A DNA stretch of 64,000 nt from QKTW01 sp052161885 (GTDB lineage: Bacteria; Bacteroidota; Bacteroidia; Chitinophagales; Chitinophagaceae). The notes under the pieces were generated by a model. That model was not told the DNA's origin. It worked only from the letters and a program-made list of their open reading frames with translations, and did no database searches. The stretch covers positions 5,084,001-5,148,000 of the forward strand of contig CP197396.1 of NCBI GenBank assembly GCA_052161885.1. Reading direction: 5' to 3'. Both the position numbers and the translations under genes were made by a program. Of the stretch, positions 41,960 through 50,867 are shown in pieces (position 1 is the first letter of the stretch; each line of letters opens with the position of its first letter).

Positions 41960-42322
41960 ATGAATATAAGGTCTGTTTATTTACGTTCTGTTATGGCTCT
42001 TTTTAGCTCCTGTAGCTCTGATAAATATTATGGATATGTTTATGATGTTCAGGAGCATCCTGTAAAAAAAGTAAAGGTTTTTGACCTGATGGATCATACT
42101 AAAGATACTTATACAGATAGCAATGGATATTTTAAATTGATAAAAACAAAATCAGCATCGGGGAAGTTAGTTTTTGAAAAAGAAGGTTATTGTTCCGATA
42201 CAATATGGTCTATCGAAATTGAAAACGGAGAACAGCAACATGAAAAACTGAAAGGGGAAAGAATACATATAACGACCAAAGAGTACCATGACTCCTTATT
42301 AAAAGTGATCGAGCATAACTGA
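41960..42322 (+). CDS. Lipoprotein paralogue of the gene at 41048
   Basis: A lipoprotein of about 120 residues. I start at the ATG at 41960 (MNIRSVYLRSVMALFSSCSS), which gives a signal with lipobox LFSSC; the longer frame from 41927 adds a polar N-terminus. The beta domain reads YYGYVYDVQEHPVKKVKVF and TDSNGYFKLIKTKS, the same fold as the 41048 product. Duplication of an immunity gene next to its toxin is common and would fit, but is not proven. About 160 bases without a recognisable feature follow. Confidence 0.58.
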   Translation: MNIRSVYLRSVMALFSSCSSDKYYGYVYDVQEHPVKKVKVFDLMDHTKDTYTDSNGYFKLIKTKSASGKLVFEKEGYCSDTIWSIEIENGEQQHEKLKGERIHITTKEYHDSLLKVIEHN

Positions 42323-42486
42323 GAAGCCACCTCTTGTCGATATAGATTTGTAGCAAGTGAGGAAGAGAAAATTATATCCCTGCAAGAACATCGGCGAGTG
42401 CTAAAATTTTAAAGATGATTATTAAAAGGACTATTTCATAACGCGTTAAAGTGGAATAAGCTCTTTTATAAACCTGTCTGAATATT

Positions 42487-43251
42487 ATGACCACTAATTC
42501 TGAAAGCATTTCACATCATACACAACAGCTGAAATTCAATCCTGAAGGATTGGATAAGGAGTATGAAGTAGCGTATTATATCAACAATGAGTTGCTGATA
42601 CAATACAACATCGCAATAGAATTTATAAGGCGGGAGAAGAAACATTACGTCGTGCAGTTAAACAGGACCGATGTGGAATCTAATGGGGAACAGAATCATG
42701 CCTATGAGCTTGCAAAGCATTGCGGGCAAACGCTGTATCCCCTGGAATGCCTCATCAATGAACAGGCAGAAATAATTTCTGTACATAACCATAAAGAAAT
42801 CATTAACCGCTGGCTGAAGGAATCTGTACTTATAAAGCAATACTATGCCGGCGAAACAGCAGATGATTATATAGCACAGACAGAAGAAACGCTGATGATG
42901 CCGGAAAAGCTATTGGAGGTATTACAAAATGACCTTTTCCTGAAAATATATTTTATGCCGGTAAGCAGTAATGTGAGGGACAGCCCGGTTATACAGCAAC
43001 GGGTAACATACCCACTGCAGGCACCTGTTACTTTTATGACAAAGCATGTAGCATCTGCAGACCCTGAAAACGGCGAGCTGTACCACGTGACTATTTCAGG
43101 AATAGCAGAAGACCAGAATGTCGATGCTGCTATGAAAGGAATATATATGATAAGTAAAAGAAGCCATCACATAGAGCAGGCAGACATTCTATGGCAAACA
43201 GGGAATGCCGGCTCCCGCGATACGATAAATATGACAGTAAACACTATTTAG
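42487..43251 (+). CDS. Hypothetical protein, candidate adaptor for the DUF4280 effector
   Basis: A 254-residue soluble protein with no signal peptide. It is encoded 24 bases before the giant DUF4280 protein, in the place where T6SS clusters often encode an adaptor or chaperone that loads the effector onto VgrG. The sequence shows mixed alpha/beta content (KFNPEGLDKEYEVAYYIN near the start, PLQAPVTFMTKHV in the C-terminal half) and no motif I can name; it is not visibly DUF4123, DUF2169 or EagR. It is less AT-rich than the immunity genes and similar in composition to vgrG, which suits a conserved component. Confidence 0.6.
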   Translation: MTTNSESISHHTQQLKFNPEGLDKEYEVAYYINNELLIQYNIAIEFIRREKKHYVVQLNRTDVESNGEQNHAYELAKHCGQTLYPLECLINEQAEIISVHNHKEIINRWLKESVLIKQYYAGETADDYIAQTEETLMMPEKLLEVLQNDLFLKIYFMPVSSNVRDSPVIQQRVTYPLQAPVTFMTKHVASADPENGELYHVTISGIAEDQNVDAAMKGIYMISKRSHHIEQADILWQTGNAGSRDTINMTVNTI

Positions 43252-43275
43252 AAAACTATCAAGCAATTAACCCCT

Positions 43276-46200
43276 ATGGCAGATAAACATTTCCTGGTAC
43301 ATGGCGCACAATGCAAGTGCGAGTTTGGGGCAGCACCTGATAAGCTGTCGGTGCTTTCACAGCAAAAAGATTATATCAACGATGGTGACGGTGCTGAGAA
43401 ACTCATTGCGAGCACTAAAGATATAGGACCAACATTTGAGAAGAACACATTCGGCAGCTGTACACTTACGCACAGCTCCTGTGCAGCTTCAGTAAAGGAG
43501 TGGCTGCAGCCATATCCTAACGTAACGTTGAGCAATGGCGGAAAGATCCTGACAGAGGACAGCCTGGCCATATGCCCTGTATCCGGTTGTCCGAGTATAT
43601 CTGTGATTAAGCAACAACATGGGCAGAAAGCAAAAGTAACAGAAGCCCACTTTAACCAGGTGCAGCCGGAAACGCTTACCATGCTTAATCCTTTGGCTCC
43701 GCCATCAAAAAAGAAAGCAAAAGATCCCCCTAAAATAAAAAGCATAAAAGTAACAGCCGCAGACAGAGGCATTACACTACATAGCAAAAAAAATACAGAA
43801 GCATCAATTGCGACGTTGCAGGCGGGAATTGACGAAAGCCTGCAGTTTGAAGTAGAGGAATTTTTAAACGCATCTAAGTGCGATAAAAACAAAACAGGCT
43901 GGAAAGTAATTCATGCTCATTCCTTTGACGGTGAGGCTGAAAGTTTTGGTGAGACAGGGCCGTCATTCAAAGTGAACTTTGATGCACTGGGAAGTTTCCG
44001 GATCATCGCTTATGGCAGTCCTGAAGGGGATACGGAACAAATACATCGCTGCATTGATGTTGAAGTGGTGAAAAACTCCGTAACGGAAATTTCTATAAAA
44101 GATGCACCTGCTCATGCACGGATTAAAAAGGCTAAAAACGGGGCAGAGACCATTTATGTACGTAAGGGACTGCCTGTCACTTTTAGTGCGAAGTATATGT
44201 TTACACCTGTAAAAGATGAAGACAGGAAAAACATTTCCATGCAGGTGACGGATCTGGCAGGCAATATTTTACAAAGCAGCGACAGTGATACGATCACTTA
44301 TATCCCGCCAAACAGTGCTGCTGTGTACATAGTTAAATTGAAGAAACAGGTTACAGCGCCGGATGAACATGCTGCAGAGCTGAGTAAAACATTTCATACG
44401 GAAGCCAATGGTGTTCTGGAAGTAGTGTGTGTAACCCAGCAGCATCTTGTAAGGCCGGGCACACCCCTGAGCTTTGAAGTAAAAAGGCTTACCTACAGTA
44501 CACTGGCAGATAGTGCCCCTTTTGAACAGGAAGCGATACAATGGAAACTGAATGGCAGATTACAGCCCGTAAAAGGTCCGCACCTGACTTTATCCGGTGC
44601 AGAACTTATAGCACCCGGTAAGTATATAATAGATGCATTTGTGCCGGACGAACAAGCCGGACTGAGTAAAAATGACTGGCAATTCGAAGTAAGGAAAAAC
44701 CGGGTTATAAATCTCGAAGGGCCAACAGAATGGATTGCAGGAAAGAAATATGATATTACGGCGCAAACAGAACAGACTTATGATGCAAAACTGGACGGCC
44801 GTATTCAATGGACGCCTTCTGATATAGATACTACTCCTCAAAAATGTGAAGGAGTATATGCCAATACTGCGGGAAACTTCGTGGTGACTGCGTCGCTGGC
44901 TGGAAATACAGAACCTGCAGTCTTAAAGGCAAAGGCCAGTTATGCCCGGATTACCCGGTGGAGTTTTTCCTACTTTAATAAAGACGTGCAGCGGGAGGGT
45001 AGCATAGGCCTGGAAACAAACCTGCATCTCATCATTAATGGGCTTACGGATGAAACGGTGAAAGTAAATATCTGGGAACACAAGGTAGAGCACAATTGGT
45101 TTAGCACCAGCGGAGCCAAAATGGTAAATGTGAAAAGTTTTACAAAAAAACTGAGTAACGGAGAGCTGTTTGAAAAGATCCAGACATCAGATGATTTGTG
45201 GAAAAAGCTACAGTACGACGACGGTCTGTGCCAGATATTTTTTACGTTGGAGAAATCCGGCGATCTGGAACATGTACAATTTGAACAGGATAAGGTTAAA
45301 GCCTTTGCTGGTGGGAGTGCACTTTACGGACAGATATTTCCTGCAACCAACAATAAAGATATAGGTGTATACCTGAAAATGATCAGTGGCATAAGAGTGC
45401 TGGACGCCTGCTTTGTAAACAGTGATTATAAGAAACTGTATAAGGTTATAAAATACGGAGACACAGCGTATGGCCTGGTAAAACTCAGGGGTATAATGCC
45501 TGGCGCCAAAGTAAAAGTGGGCCTTATAGAAAATCTGGTTAATGACAGCAACCACAAGACTGATCCTGTAGCCAATAACGCCGGTGAAATAGCTGTATTA
45601 AATGACGGAACATTAAAAATAGAATTTAAGACATCAAAAGGGGCATTAGGTGAACATAACAAATATGTGAAGAATCTTGCGCCGGGTACACCACGTACCT
45701 TTTATATGGCATTGTATCACGGAGACAGCAAGCTGTTATTTCCTGTTGATGTAGGAGATAATGATATAACGAATGAAGTGGCCAATGTTTTCCAGATAGC
45801 GAAAAACGTTGCTCATCTTGTTTCTCCGGGTAGTGAAGACAAACAGGCTATGGCAATAACAGCCGCTTACGTAAAGCGTAATTATTTTCTGCAGCTTAAA
45901 GTGGCCGATACAGATACACAGAATACACTTTTAAGCAGTATAGCGCCTGTAGTACTGGGAGAGAAGCTGGATGGGGGAACCGTGGCGCCGGGGAATTGTG
46001 TATGTAAAGAGTATGATCTGATATGGGGAAGCAAATTTAAATGCGCTGAAAGAAAAAAAATTGTTGAAATGTGTTCAAGGTTATGGCCGCAAAAAGATAA
46101 GATCATTATGGCTAATTACCTGATGGCCTGTATGGCTGTGGAAACGGATGAAACTTTTAGTCCAAGTAAAGGATATTCATCAGGAGGAGCGACTGGCCTT

Positions 46201-47439
46201 GTGCAATGGACCGGAGATGCTATTGATGGAATGAATAAAAATAATAAATACAATAAGGGAAGCTTATTGACGAAGTCCAGATTGGCCCATATGACCGTTT
46301 TAGAACAACTGGATTATGTAGAATTATACTTTAAAATGTGGATTGATCGGGGTAAAATAATATCGGATGCTCTGGATATGTATATGTGTATTTGGTGTCC
46401 CAAAGCTGTTGGAAGGGATGATTCATTTGTTTGTTATGATGAGAATAATAGCTCTAAAAACTATAATAACAATAGTAGCATTGATGGAGAATATTATATA
46501 GAAAAATATACTAATAAAAAGGGGAAAACAATATTCAATACTATTGGAAAAGGGGAAAAAGATGGTCAGATTACAAAGGGGGAATTGAAGCCGAGAATTA
46601 AAGTGAAGCAAATTGCCGGGCAAGCATACAAATCAAAATATGAAGAGTGCGCTTCTTCATTATCGAATATCTCATTTACAAAAGATGTTATTACTTATTA
46701 TACCTTCTATAATGGAAAAATTGAGAAACATATTCCCAAAGTCATTAAAAGTGGCTATGAGGGTAAATATAAATATGTTTATTGTGATCAAAATAATGGA
46801 CAGCACGAAATTTGCATTGCCGATTGGCATGAAACAATTAAAAAAATGACAGGCCAAAGACACTCTACCAAGCCGGTACATTCTAAAATAATTTCAGACA
46901 GTATAGTCTCAGAAGGTCAGACTTCAAGAAGGGTGATATACGAAAATGGAGATGTTGCAGAATATGGAGTTAATAAAGGCAAATATTTCTGGAACTTATA
47001 TGCCTGTGTGGCGGGAAACCCTAAAATTGAAGTTATAAAGATGCCCAATAGTTTAGATTATTCAAAATCGGGAATATTGATTAAATATTCTTTTTCTGAT
47101 ACTCAACGTCGTTATACATGTCCGGGAGCTTTAGCCGGATTTATTGGCGCATTAGCGGAGTGTGGCTATTCTGATATTTCAACGACAGGTTCATGCTTTA
47201 AAGAAGGCACATGCTTTCCGAGCGTAGCTCATGTCAATGGAAAAAGTATCGATACAAAGTATATTAATAAAGAGAGAGAATCCAAATTTATCGAGGCAAT
47301 GAAAAAATTTAAGTTTAGTACAGAAATAACAGGAACTGATGGGAGTCATACTTACAAAGGAACGATACATAAGTCCGACCATAATGACCACCTACATTCA
47401 GGTTTTGATGAATCTCAGGTTATAATAATAAAAGAATAA
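43276..47439 (+). CDS. DUF4280 PAAR-like polymorphic effector with muramidase-like and M15/LAS-like peptidase domains
   Basis: A 1387-residue cargo protein. Residues 1-120 are a DUF4280 PAAR-like tip (FLVHGAQCKCEFGAAP, several Cys, ILTEDSLAICPVSGCP). Residues about 130-900 are beta-rich, with Ig-like segments. At about 905-1010 there is a lysozyme-like domain: MACMAVETDETFSPSKGYS with E956 as candidate acid, then GATGLVQWTGDAI. The C-terminal end has SVAHVNGKSID (S1316, H1319, D1326) and HNDHLHSGF (H1369, D1371, H1372, H1374), the S-x-x-H-x-x-G-x-x-x-D plus H-x-H pattern of M15/LAS zinc peptidases. Two peptidoglycan-cutting activities in one protein are therefore predicted. Composition falls from about 52% to about 23% GC in sampled stretches between N- and C-terminal parts. 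Confidence 0.75.
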   Translation: MADKHFLVHGAQCKCEFGAAPDKLSVLSQQKDYINDGDGAEKLIASTKDIGPTFEKNTFGSCTLTHSSCAASVKEWLQPYPNVTLSNGGKILTEDSLAICPVSGCPSISVIKQQHGQKAKVTEAHFNQVQPETLTMLNPLAPPSKKKAKDPPKIKSIKVTAADRGITLHSKKNTEASIATLQAGIDESLQFEVEEFLNASKCDKNKTGWKVIHAHSFDGEAESFGETGPSFKVNFDALGSFRIIAYGSPEGDTEQIHRCIDVEVVKNSVTEISIKDAPAHARIKKAKNGAETIYVRKGLPVTFSAKYMFTPVKDEDRKNISMQVTDLAGNILQSSDSDTITYIPPNSAAVYIVKLKKQVTAPDEHAAELSKTFHTEANGVLEVVCVTQQHLVRPGTPLSFEVKRLTYSTLADSAPFEQEAIQWKLNGRLQPVKGPHLTLSGAELIAPGKYIIDAFVPDEQAGLSKNDWQFEVRKNRVINLEGPTEWIAGKKYDITAQTEQTYDAKLDGRIQWTPSDIDTTPQKCEGVYANTAGNFVVTASLAGNTEPAVLKAKASYARITRWSFSYFNKDVQREGSIGLETNLHLIINGLTDETVKVNIWEHKVEHNWFSTSGAKMVNVKSFTKKLSNGELFEKIQTSDDLWKKLQYDDGLCQIFFTLEKSGDLEHVQFEQDKVKAFAGGSALYGQIFPATNNKDIGVYLKMISGIRVLDACFVNSDYKKLYKVIKYGDTAYGLVKLRGIMPGAKVKVGLIENLVNDSNHKTDPVANNAGEIAVLNDGTLKIEFKTSKGALGEHNKYVKNLAPGTPRTFYMALYHGDSKLLFPVDVGDNDITNEVANVFQIAKNVAHLVSPGSEDKQAMAITAAYVKRNYFLQLKVADTDTQNTLLSSIAPVVLGEKLDGGTVAPGNCVCKEYDLIWGSKFKCAERKKIVEMCSRLWPQKDKIIMANYLMACMAVETDETFSPSKGYSSGGATGLVQWTGDAIDGMNKNNKYNKGSLLTKSRLAHMTVLEQLDYVELYFKMWIDRGKIISDALDMYMCIWCPKAVGRDDSFVCYDENNSSKNYNNNSSIDGEYYIEKYTNKKGKTIFNTIGKGEKDGQITKGELKPRIKVKQIAGQAYKSKYEECASSLSNISFTKDVITYYTFYNGKIEKHIPKVIKSGYEGKYKYVYCDQNNGQHEICIADWHETIKKMTGQRHSTKPVHSKIISDSIVSEGQTSRRVIYENGDVAEYGVNKGKYFWNLYACVAGNPKIEVIKMPNSLDYSKSGILIKYSFSDTQRRYTCPGALAGFIGALAECGYSDISTTGSCFKEGTCFPSVAHVNGKSIDTKYINKERESKFIEAMKKFKFSTEITGTDGSHTYKGTIHKSDHNDHLHSGFDESQVIIIKE

Positions 47440-47447
47440 TATTTAAT

Positions 47448-48380
47448 ATGAAAAGTAATTTTTTGCGTATTATTTTTATATTGGCGTGTGCATCTTGTAC
47501 AAGTGCTCCTCCTTCTCAGAGTGAGAAAAATGATAAACAACAGAATGCCATAAATAAGACTTTCGCAGGAGATTCTGTGATAAGGGACAAAGCGTTTATA
47601 GCAAAAATTGATGCCGGAGGGGAATATATTTTCAATCAATTTATACAGGTAGTAACAAACAATAAGAATAGGTTTTCTTCAGACACGCAAAGAATTCTAT
47701 CATTTGCAGGAGGACAATTGCAATTGGTTCAAAAGGTTAATGACAAAGAAAATGTTCAGACCATTTTTTATATCGAAAAGAATAATTTAAAAACAGATTC
47801 CATCCTTTTTTACAAATACCAGTTTGACAAAAATGTTCCCGGAGGAGAGCAAAGATTTGAAGTTCTTTCGTATCTCGAAGATGACCTTACGCTTTGGCAT
47901 CTGGAGACATTTACCAATCATTCGGAAGATGCAATTGGCATATCAGAATGGTCGAAATACCGCATTGATACTGCTTCAGGGAAGATAGTCCTTATTGCAA
48001 AAAATATGGATTTTGGAACTAATGATACGGAAAGATCTCTGTCGGGTAATGATTTTATCGGCAAATACAAAATAGATATTATAGGTGAACAGACAACCGA
48101 TGGGGTCTCTAATAAGACCTATTTTATTGATGTAAATGTCCAAAGCGCAGAGATAAAAATAGATGCATTTCATGAACCCGATTTTTGCCAGGGGCGCTAC
48201 GATATACGCGAAAAAGATGGGGTGCTTCAATTGTTTTATGATGGGGATGATTCAGGCTGTATTAATAATGATGGCTCAGCCAACTTCCTCTTAAAGCATA
48301 TGAGTGGTGAAACATTTATAAAAAGTTCTCTTTTTAACGCTGAGCACAGGGATAAATGGCTAAGGCTAACAAAAAAATGA
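47448..48380 (+). CDS. Lipoprotein, candidate immunity protein for the DUF4280 effector
   Basis: A 310-residue lipoprotein, ATG eight bases after the effector stop. The lipobox is CASC (Cys about 17). The mature part ends in a small domain with FCQGRYDIREKDGVLQLFYDG, SGCINNDGS and DKWLRLTKK, with two Cys that could form a disulfide; the overall feel is of the small beta-barrel lysozyme-inhibitor-like proteins, but the match is not firm. Position immediately after a predicted muramidase/peptidase and its export to the periplasm make it the prime immunity candidate. Confidence 0.6.
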   Translation: MKSNFLRIIFILACASCTSAPPSQSEKNDKQQNAINKTFAGDSVIRDKAFIAKIDAGGEYIFNQFIQVVTNNKNRFSSDTQRILSFAGGQLQLVQKVNDKENVQTIFYIEKNNLKTDSILFYKYQFDKNVPGGEQRFEVLSYLEDDLTLWHLETFTNHSEDAIGISEWSKYRIDTASGKIVLIAKNMDFGTNDTERSLSGNDFIGKYKIDIIGEQTTDGVSNKTYFIDVNVQSAEIKIDAFHEPDFCQGRYDIREKDGVLQLFYDGDDSGCINNDGSANFLLKHMSGETFIKSSLFNAEHRDKWLRLTKK

Positions 48381-49168
48381 TATTTCAGTATGAATCTGTA
48401 TTAGTCGTCTGGCTTTTCTTTCTCTCTTGTAATGCACAGTCATAGAGGCAAACAAGCAAATGTACTCGTGACAATGCTTTAGAGCTTATTGCTAAAATTC
48501 CGGAAGTAAAAAAGCAAGAGAAGTATATTGATTCAATAACGAAGCATCAAAAAGGTCTGACGATGATAGATTATGATGAAGGAAAAACAGATACTACGCT
48601 TTATTATGAAATCCATGTAGGCTATTCATCCGAGACAAGGTTTGAAAATTTCTTTACATTTCGTGTAAATAAAGGAGATTGTAAAGTTTATGTGAATGAT
48701 CCTGATAAAGGCTTAATAAGTCTCCAGGAATGGGAGAAAAATATTCCGATAAAACAGCAGGAGTACAGTAAAACAGTAGAATTGCCCGTATCGATTAAAA
48801 ATATAGATGTTTCTGTATTCCCTTTGCCAGGTAACTTTAAATCACTTCAACTCAATAACACCACCCCGGATGCTTTTATCAAGCTGGATGGAAATATTGC
48901 AATACTTTATTTTGGCGGGGATATGGAAAAATGGTATCTGATTTTTTTAGATCATAACAAAATCAAGTCTTCTTTATTGATCGGTAAACGTGAAACTGTG
49001 GAAAATAGTTCGGGCGAAACAACAGATAGTTATCTCGATTTTACCATTGATATTGATCTTAATGTTAAGCTGGAATACAGTTCCGGTAAAGATTATGATT
49101 CCCGTAAAATTGAAAAAGAAGAGCATTATCAGACAACCTCAGAGGGTAAATTTGAAAAAGTAGACTGA
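48377..49168 (+). pseudogene. Exported immunity-like gene interrupted by an in-frame amber codon
   Basis: From the ATG at 48377, overlapping the previous stop by four bases, the frame reads a signal peptide (MIFQYESVLVVWLFFLSC) followed by NAQS and then TAG at 48443-48445. The same frame continues without further stops for 241 codons, giving RQTSKCTRDNALELIAK and on to the stop at 49168. The intact part from the ATG at 48563 would be a 201-residue protein without export signal. A single substitution (TAG from CAG, Gln) would restore the gene. It is either a recent pseudogene or an error in the assembly. The protein is a beta-rich domain of unknown family, likely once a periplasmic immunity factor. 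Confidence 0.6.
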
Positions 49169-49283
49169 TGAACTAAGTGATCCGTAGTTGCCCGTATTGC
49201 AATATCTTTTTGTATAAGGAAAGCTCCGATCATTACTAGAAAATATGTGAAACAAGTAAATCCCGCAAGTTAAAAATTATAAA

Positions 49284-50279
49284 ATGAAGCAACTTATAGT
49301 AGTATCTGCGTTTTTGCTTGCCAGTGTCTATGCATGTTGCCAAAATAATAGAAATGCAAAGTTAATAGATGGAATAAGTGTTGATAAATGCCTTTTCAAA
49401 AAGGAGGATGTGAAACTGAATACATACAAATTTGATGGCATCTTTATCGAAAACCTTGAAGTAAAGAAAATACTGTCAGATAGCACATATAGGAATAATT
49501 TTTTTGAATTTTTAAAAAATGGAAAAAATGAGGATGATTTTAAAGCCGCACTTTTTGCACAGCTTTTAATGATAAGAATAGAGCAGCTTAAAGACCCGAA
49601 TGCTTATTACTTACTGTCAAAGGTTACCGGGGATGAAAGCTTATCTTATAAGGGAGTTGAATTACTCAGTGATAATCTTGTAGAACTATTTCTGGAAGAT
49701 CCATATTTTTTTGTTCAACAGACCGGCAAATATCATGATACCGTTTTACTCAGTTTTCTAATGACTTTACTTGACGATTTTATAGTGAAAGAAAATTTTT
49801 TTCTCGATAAACTGTGTACCGTTAGCCTTTCAAAAAATCTGGTGCTGCTTAATCCTAAAATGCAACATGAATTCAATTGTAATAAACTAACGGATGAATT
49901 GAAAAGAATGCCCAGGATAGAAGCAATATTTTCTCTGGGTAGTTATACAGGATGGGAATCCAAGACTGAATATTTTACTGATATACATCGAATGTTTGAT
50001 ACAGAGCTTCCCAATAGATTAACCTCCGTTGAGAATAAATATTACAAGGATATCGTTGTTCAGACTTTGGGAAAATATAGAATCAGGAATTATCATGTTT
50101 CTGACCCTGACGGGTATGTTAATTTGAGAGAAAAAGCAGACAAAACATCTGCGGTTATCTTAAGAATTAATGATGGGGAATATGTTTGCTTTATTGGTGA
50201 AGAAAAAGATTGGGTTTTAGTAGAAACCTCCGGAGGAAAACAAGGTTATATTCATAAAACAAGGCTAAAAGAGCTTTGA
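49284..50279 (+). CDS. Exported protein with C-terminal SH3b domain, candidate immunity
   Basis: A 331-residue protein with an N-terminal signal whose end (LLASVYAC) fits a lipobox or an ordinary signal peptide. The main part, about residues 25-270, is helical and unassigned. The last ~55 residues form a bacterial SH3 (SH3b) domain: DGYVNLREKADKTSAVI and WVLVETSGGKQGYIHKTRL. SH3b domains commonly bind peptidoglycan, so it could shield the cell wall from the effector encoded upstream. It is AT-rich, in line with its neighbours. That role is inferred from domain and gene order. Confidence 0.65.
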   Translation: MKQLIVVSAFLLASVYACCQNNRNAKLIDGISVDKCLFKKEDVKLNTYKFDGIFIENLEVKKILSDSTYRNNFFEFLKNGKNEDDFKAALFAQLLMIRIEQLKDPNAYYLLSKVTGDESLSYKGVELLSDNLVELFLEDPYFFVQQTGKYHDTVLLSFLMTLLDDFIVKENFFLDKLCTVSLSKNLVLLNPKMQHEFNCNKLTDELKRMPRIEAIFSLGSYTGWESKTEYFTDIHRMFDTELPNRLTSVENKYYKDIVVQTLGKYRIRNYHVSDPDGYVNLREKADKTSAVILRINDGEYVCFIGEEKDWVLVETSGGKQGYIHKTRLKEL

Positions 50280-50429
50280 GACAGTTACGTTGAGGATGCT
50301 CTGGAAAATTAAATGATAAGATGTTCTTCATGTGCATTTGATGAAAAGCCAATGGAGTTCTCTCAGATTTTTCTTTTAAAAACTCGAAGCTTTACAATGT
50401 AGAATTTTTTAATCCTTGTTAGGCTAATT

Positions 50430-50867
50430 ATGAATAAAACCGCTATTTCTGCAATTCTACTTTTATTATCTATTGTTACCAGTTACGGTCAATCGGTAGC
50501 TAAAGGTAAAGACTTGAAAAATAAAAAATGGTTGGGCAATTATGCCATTTGGGTGAGTTATGGTAAAATAGGTGGTATCACAGCCGGGCTGGATATTGTT
50601 ATTAATGTTACAAAAGACAGTATCCTTGCAAAAGGAGACGGGTATGAAATGGGATTCATAGATATACTGACAGCAACGGAAAATAGTAATAAGCTAATCC
50701 TCCACTTTAAAAAGAATATTTATGGTTATACACAAGGTAAAAGTATGAGTCCTGAGTTTATCATTACCAATGTCAAAGATAAATATTACTTAGAGACGGC
50801 TTGGATAGATCAAGATGTCATAACCAAAAGGACGAAATACGGATATAAGATTGACACAAAAAGATAA
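50430..50867 (+). CDS. Small exported protein, candidate immunity
   Basis: A 145-residue protein with a clear signal peptide ending in TSYGQ. The mature part, about 120 residues, reads KKWLGNYAIWVSYGKIGGI and later VKDKYYLETAWID, which looks like a small lipocalin- or DUF5991-type beta barrel; that is a weak visual match. Its 3' end overlaps the next gene by 17 bases, implying translational coupling. About 150 bases without any clear element separate it from the previous gene. Confidence 0.6.
   Translation: MNKTAISAILLLLSIVTSYGQSVAKGKDLKNKKWLGNYAIWVSYGKIGGITAGLDIVINVTKDSILAKGDGYEMGFIDILTATENSNKLILHFKKNIYGYTQGKSMSPEFIITNVKDKYYLETAWIDQDVITKRTKYGYKIDTKR

Noticed and set aside
37045..47439. Prophage or extracellular contractile injection system
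   Set aside because: Hcp and VgrG are phage-tail related, but there are no capsid, terminase, tail-sheath, baseplate or lysis genes. The arrangement with exported immunity genes fits a T6SS effector island better.
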